Assembly: GCA_018894105.1 (NCBI GenBank)
Contig: CM032123.1
Location: 8,247,001 to 8,311,000, forward strand
Direction of reading: 5' to 3'
Source of the DNA: Jacaranda mimosifolia
Lineage: Eukaryota; Streptophyta; Magnoliopsida; Lamiales; Bignoniaceae
Length of the DNA: 64,000 bases
Positions 61,828-64,000 of this stretch are shown here, in pieces. A program made the position numbers and the translations under genes. Within the stretch, counting starts at the first letter, position 1, and each line of letters opens with the position of its first letter. A model generated the notes under the pieces. It ran no database searches and had not been told where the DNA came from. It saw nothing but the letters and a program-made list of their open reading frames with translations.

Positions 61828-62706
61828 TTGTTATTGTTGATCGATTGTACTTCATGGAGGCATAAGGGTATTTTGATATGCATATTTTGCTCTTTTATTG
61901 AAATGCATATTCTATTGGGTTTGTACTCTTAATTGTATTGTGCTCGTGGAGCAATAAGGCTGGAGTGAGTTCCCAGTCTGGATCGGGCTGACATCCTAGG
62001 CCAACTGAGCCGTCTGTATTTCCTCCCGAACTGTGATCAATTGAGACGCTCTAAACCTCTGGAACAACATCGGTCGAGATGATCTCGGGCCTTTTGAGTT
62101 GACGGTTACAGCATCCCAACCTAACATTTGCTAATTGTTTGGAAATTGTCATTTTACTTCATTCTGGCATATAATTGTGCTTCCATAGTTCCAAACTGTT
62201 AAACTCCATTGTTATTGTTGACTCTTGACAGCCGTCTATTGTCTTGCTTTATTCCTCACTAAGTCCTTATGACTCACCCTCGTACCATTTATTTCCTTTC
62301 AGATAGGTATGAAACCGGAGGCTTGGATTGAGGGTTTTGACTTTATGTTTTGTATTAGTGTTTGGTGAATGGATGTTTATATATGAATTCACCATTTATT
62401 ATATTTTGGTATTAGAAATGTGTAATATATGGGGACGAATGTAAGACTTTTAGTATGTATGAACTATGTTGCTTATGTTGATATCTTGGTTCTTATTATT
62501 GATGGGTTATTAGCATGAATTAAGCACTCTGATATTATAGTATTAAGTTTATAGCATGCTGTGAGTTGTGATCGTTGTAGTTTATTGGAGAATTTTAGAA
62601 GAAAAAAAAATTATAGGGCCTATCGAATATGATATTGCATGCTATAGGATTAATTGAGTAGCATTCTGGCTTTTGGGTTATATCTCGAGTGGGGTGCCGC
62701 ATTTAT

Positions 62707-64000
62707 GTTTTTGAATATTTTAATCATTCTTCAATATTATTTAAAAATATAATGAGTTTATTATCTCTGGCTCTCACATCGTTCAATCCAAACATAGGTT
62801 AATTACCTTGAATTTTTTAATTAGTTGAAATCGAGTGCAACCTAACAGAAGTTTTGATCAATTTTGTAAAAGGAATTTAGTTTGTTCCACTTCCACGGTT
62901 GATTTATTCCAAGTGATCACGTATACTGCTGGATTTTATATTCAAGCAACATAATTATAACCAATTTGTAGGGAAAGTTTTGTCCTCTAAAAAATAATTC
63001 AGATTATTCAAAACTAACAATTAATATAAACTTAACCTAAGTGAGGCTTGTTGAACAAATTTATGGAAGAGCACTCTTTCTTCTATTACTAAGGGAAAGA
63101 CATTTTACATATTTATAACCATTTCTCCTACACTTTTATTGTTTACGACTGAACTTGTTGAAAAGATCTCATATATAATATTTTTGCAACGTATAAAATA
63201 TTTTTAAAATTTATCAGACGTTAGATTTTATTCTAAAAATAAGTTCTTTAAATGTTATGATAAAATAGGATTTTAAAATGCATAAGATGTTATAATGACA
63301 ATTTTGTAATTGATATTGTTAAAAAATTAAAGAACTTTTTTGCAATTTTAAAAATAAGTAAGGGACTCTATATACTTTTTCAGAAAGAATTTATAAGATC
63401 ATAACATAGTATTTAAGAAAGCTTCTAATCTTTTCTTCTTTTTGTTTAAAAAAAAAGGTTTACCAAGTATTTGTTATACCTATGAGCTCTCTTTAATGAA
63501 CTTTAGTGCAAGTTACCTCAATACCGCTGGAGTCTGGACATGTAAGACTATTGACTAATGCATAAAGAATCTATTTAATAATGCTAGTTATGACAAATGG
63601 TACGATTAGAGGATGGCCTAGCGAAGGAGACTACCATGAATCATTATTAATTGGTTCTATTATAAGATTTTTTTTATAATATATTAACAATTTATTAGAA
63701 AGTTAAAACTATAATTATAGAAACACACTAATTTATTTTCTTACACACCTAGCCATTCCACGAAATATATCCACGTAGCAATAATTGCCATCCATGACTT
63801 GCTAGCACTTGAAGACTCAGAGGTGTTTGGCTAAGTTTATTTTAAAAAAATTATAAATTTTTATATTTTATAAGATATTTTTGGTGATTATACGATATTA
63901 TAATTTTTTTCAAAATAAAATTTTAAAGTAATTGAATAAAATAAGATCTTAGTGCTTATAAGACATTAGTAATGACAATTTCATAATTAAAATAATTAAA
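62707..64000. other. AT-rich sequence to the window end
   Basis: No gene, RNA or terminal repeat can be supported. Confidence 0.45.

Larger units (their letters stand above)
59363..62701 (+). mobile_element. 3.3-kb solo LTR of the same broad family as the gag-only element
   Basis: It starts TGTAACACCCCTAAAATTCG and ends GGGGTGCCGCA. It is flanked by a perfect 5-bp duplication TTTAT (59358-59362 and 62702-62706). The start (TGTAACAYCCC), the TATA-like word 333 bp in, the following ACATGCAA leader, and a CACTAAGTCCTTATGACT-like block near 62253 correspond in order to features of the LTRs at 10670 and 16592. There is no internal domain or second LTR. It is therefore a solo LTR, left by recombination between the two LTRs of a full element. 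Confidence 0.8.

Noticed and set aside
61634..61840. 68-codon Cys/Leu/Val-rich frame
   Set aside because: It is the translation of the ~33-bp minisatellite in the solo LTR.
1..64000. CRISPR arrays, bacterial-type operons, prophage or defence systems
   Set aside because: No regularly spaced repeats of CRISPR type and no prokaryotic coding density. The window is plant nuclear DNA, and I found no previously undescribed enzymatic system in it.
1..64000. tRNA genes
   Set aside because: No segment was found with both internal promoter boxes and a cloverleaf; the tRNA-like match at 13834 is a retrotransposon primer site.

Overview
The window is nuclear DNA of a flowering plant, most likely a eudicot. 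It is AT-rich, gene-poor and packed with plant-type transposable elements, and it contains one spliced host gene with GT-AG introns. I cannot name the species from sequence alone. No bacterial, organellar, viral or CRISPR features were seen.

The only host gene is on the minus strand (CDS 25431..33662, 13 exons). It encodes a multi-domain FKBP-type peptidyl-prolyl isomerase of the ROF1/FKBP62-FKBP65 (Hsp90-binding immunophilin) type: three FKBP domains, a TPR domain and a charged tail. Its first exon carries a +1 frameshift relative to the family reading. The catalytic pocket of its first FKBP domain is altered. Small TIR elements occupy two of its introns, and others flank both sides.

The rest is a record of transposition. 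From left to right: a decayed minus-strand plant 'putative gypsy type transposon' gene (about 1.3-2.9 kb); a hAT-like MITE (3.8-4.3 kb); a foldback element (4.3-5.2 kb); a Tourist-like MITE (6.9 kb); a gag-only LTR retrotransposon with 3.16-kb LTRs (10670..19756, TR-GAG type); another Tourist-like MITE (21.7 kb); and a composite 2.7-kb TIR element immediately 3' of the FKBP gene (22.5-25.2 kb). Upstream of the gene, another Tourist-like MITE lies next to the putative TATA box (33.8-34.3 kb).

From 37811 to 54703 there is a four-level nest, read from the target-site duplications (TSDs). A hAT-like MITE (8-bp TSD, one mismatch) holds a decayed Ty1/copia element. One LTR of that copia element holds a solo LTR (5-bp TSD GAGAC). 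The solo LTR holds an 8.2-kb CACTA transposon (3-bp TSD ATA) with broken TNP2-type and En/Spm second-gene remnants.

Further right, a small CACTA element (57035..58806, TSD ATT) holds another TIR element with a 9-bp TSD (AAGAGGGTT). A 3.3-kb solo LTR (59363..62701, TSD TTTAT) appears related to the TR-GAG LTRs. All mobile-element coding regions seen here are interrupted; none looks capable of autonomous movement. The remaining stretches are AT-rich and show nothing I can support as a gene.
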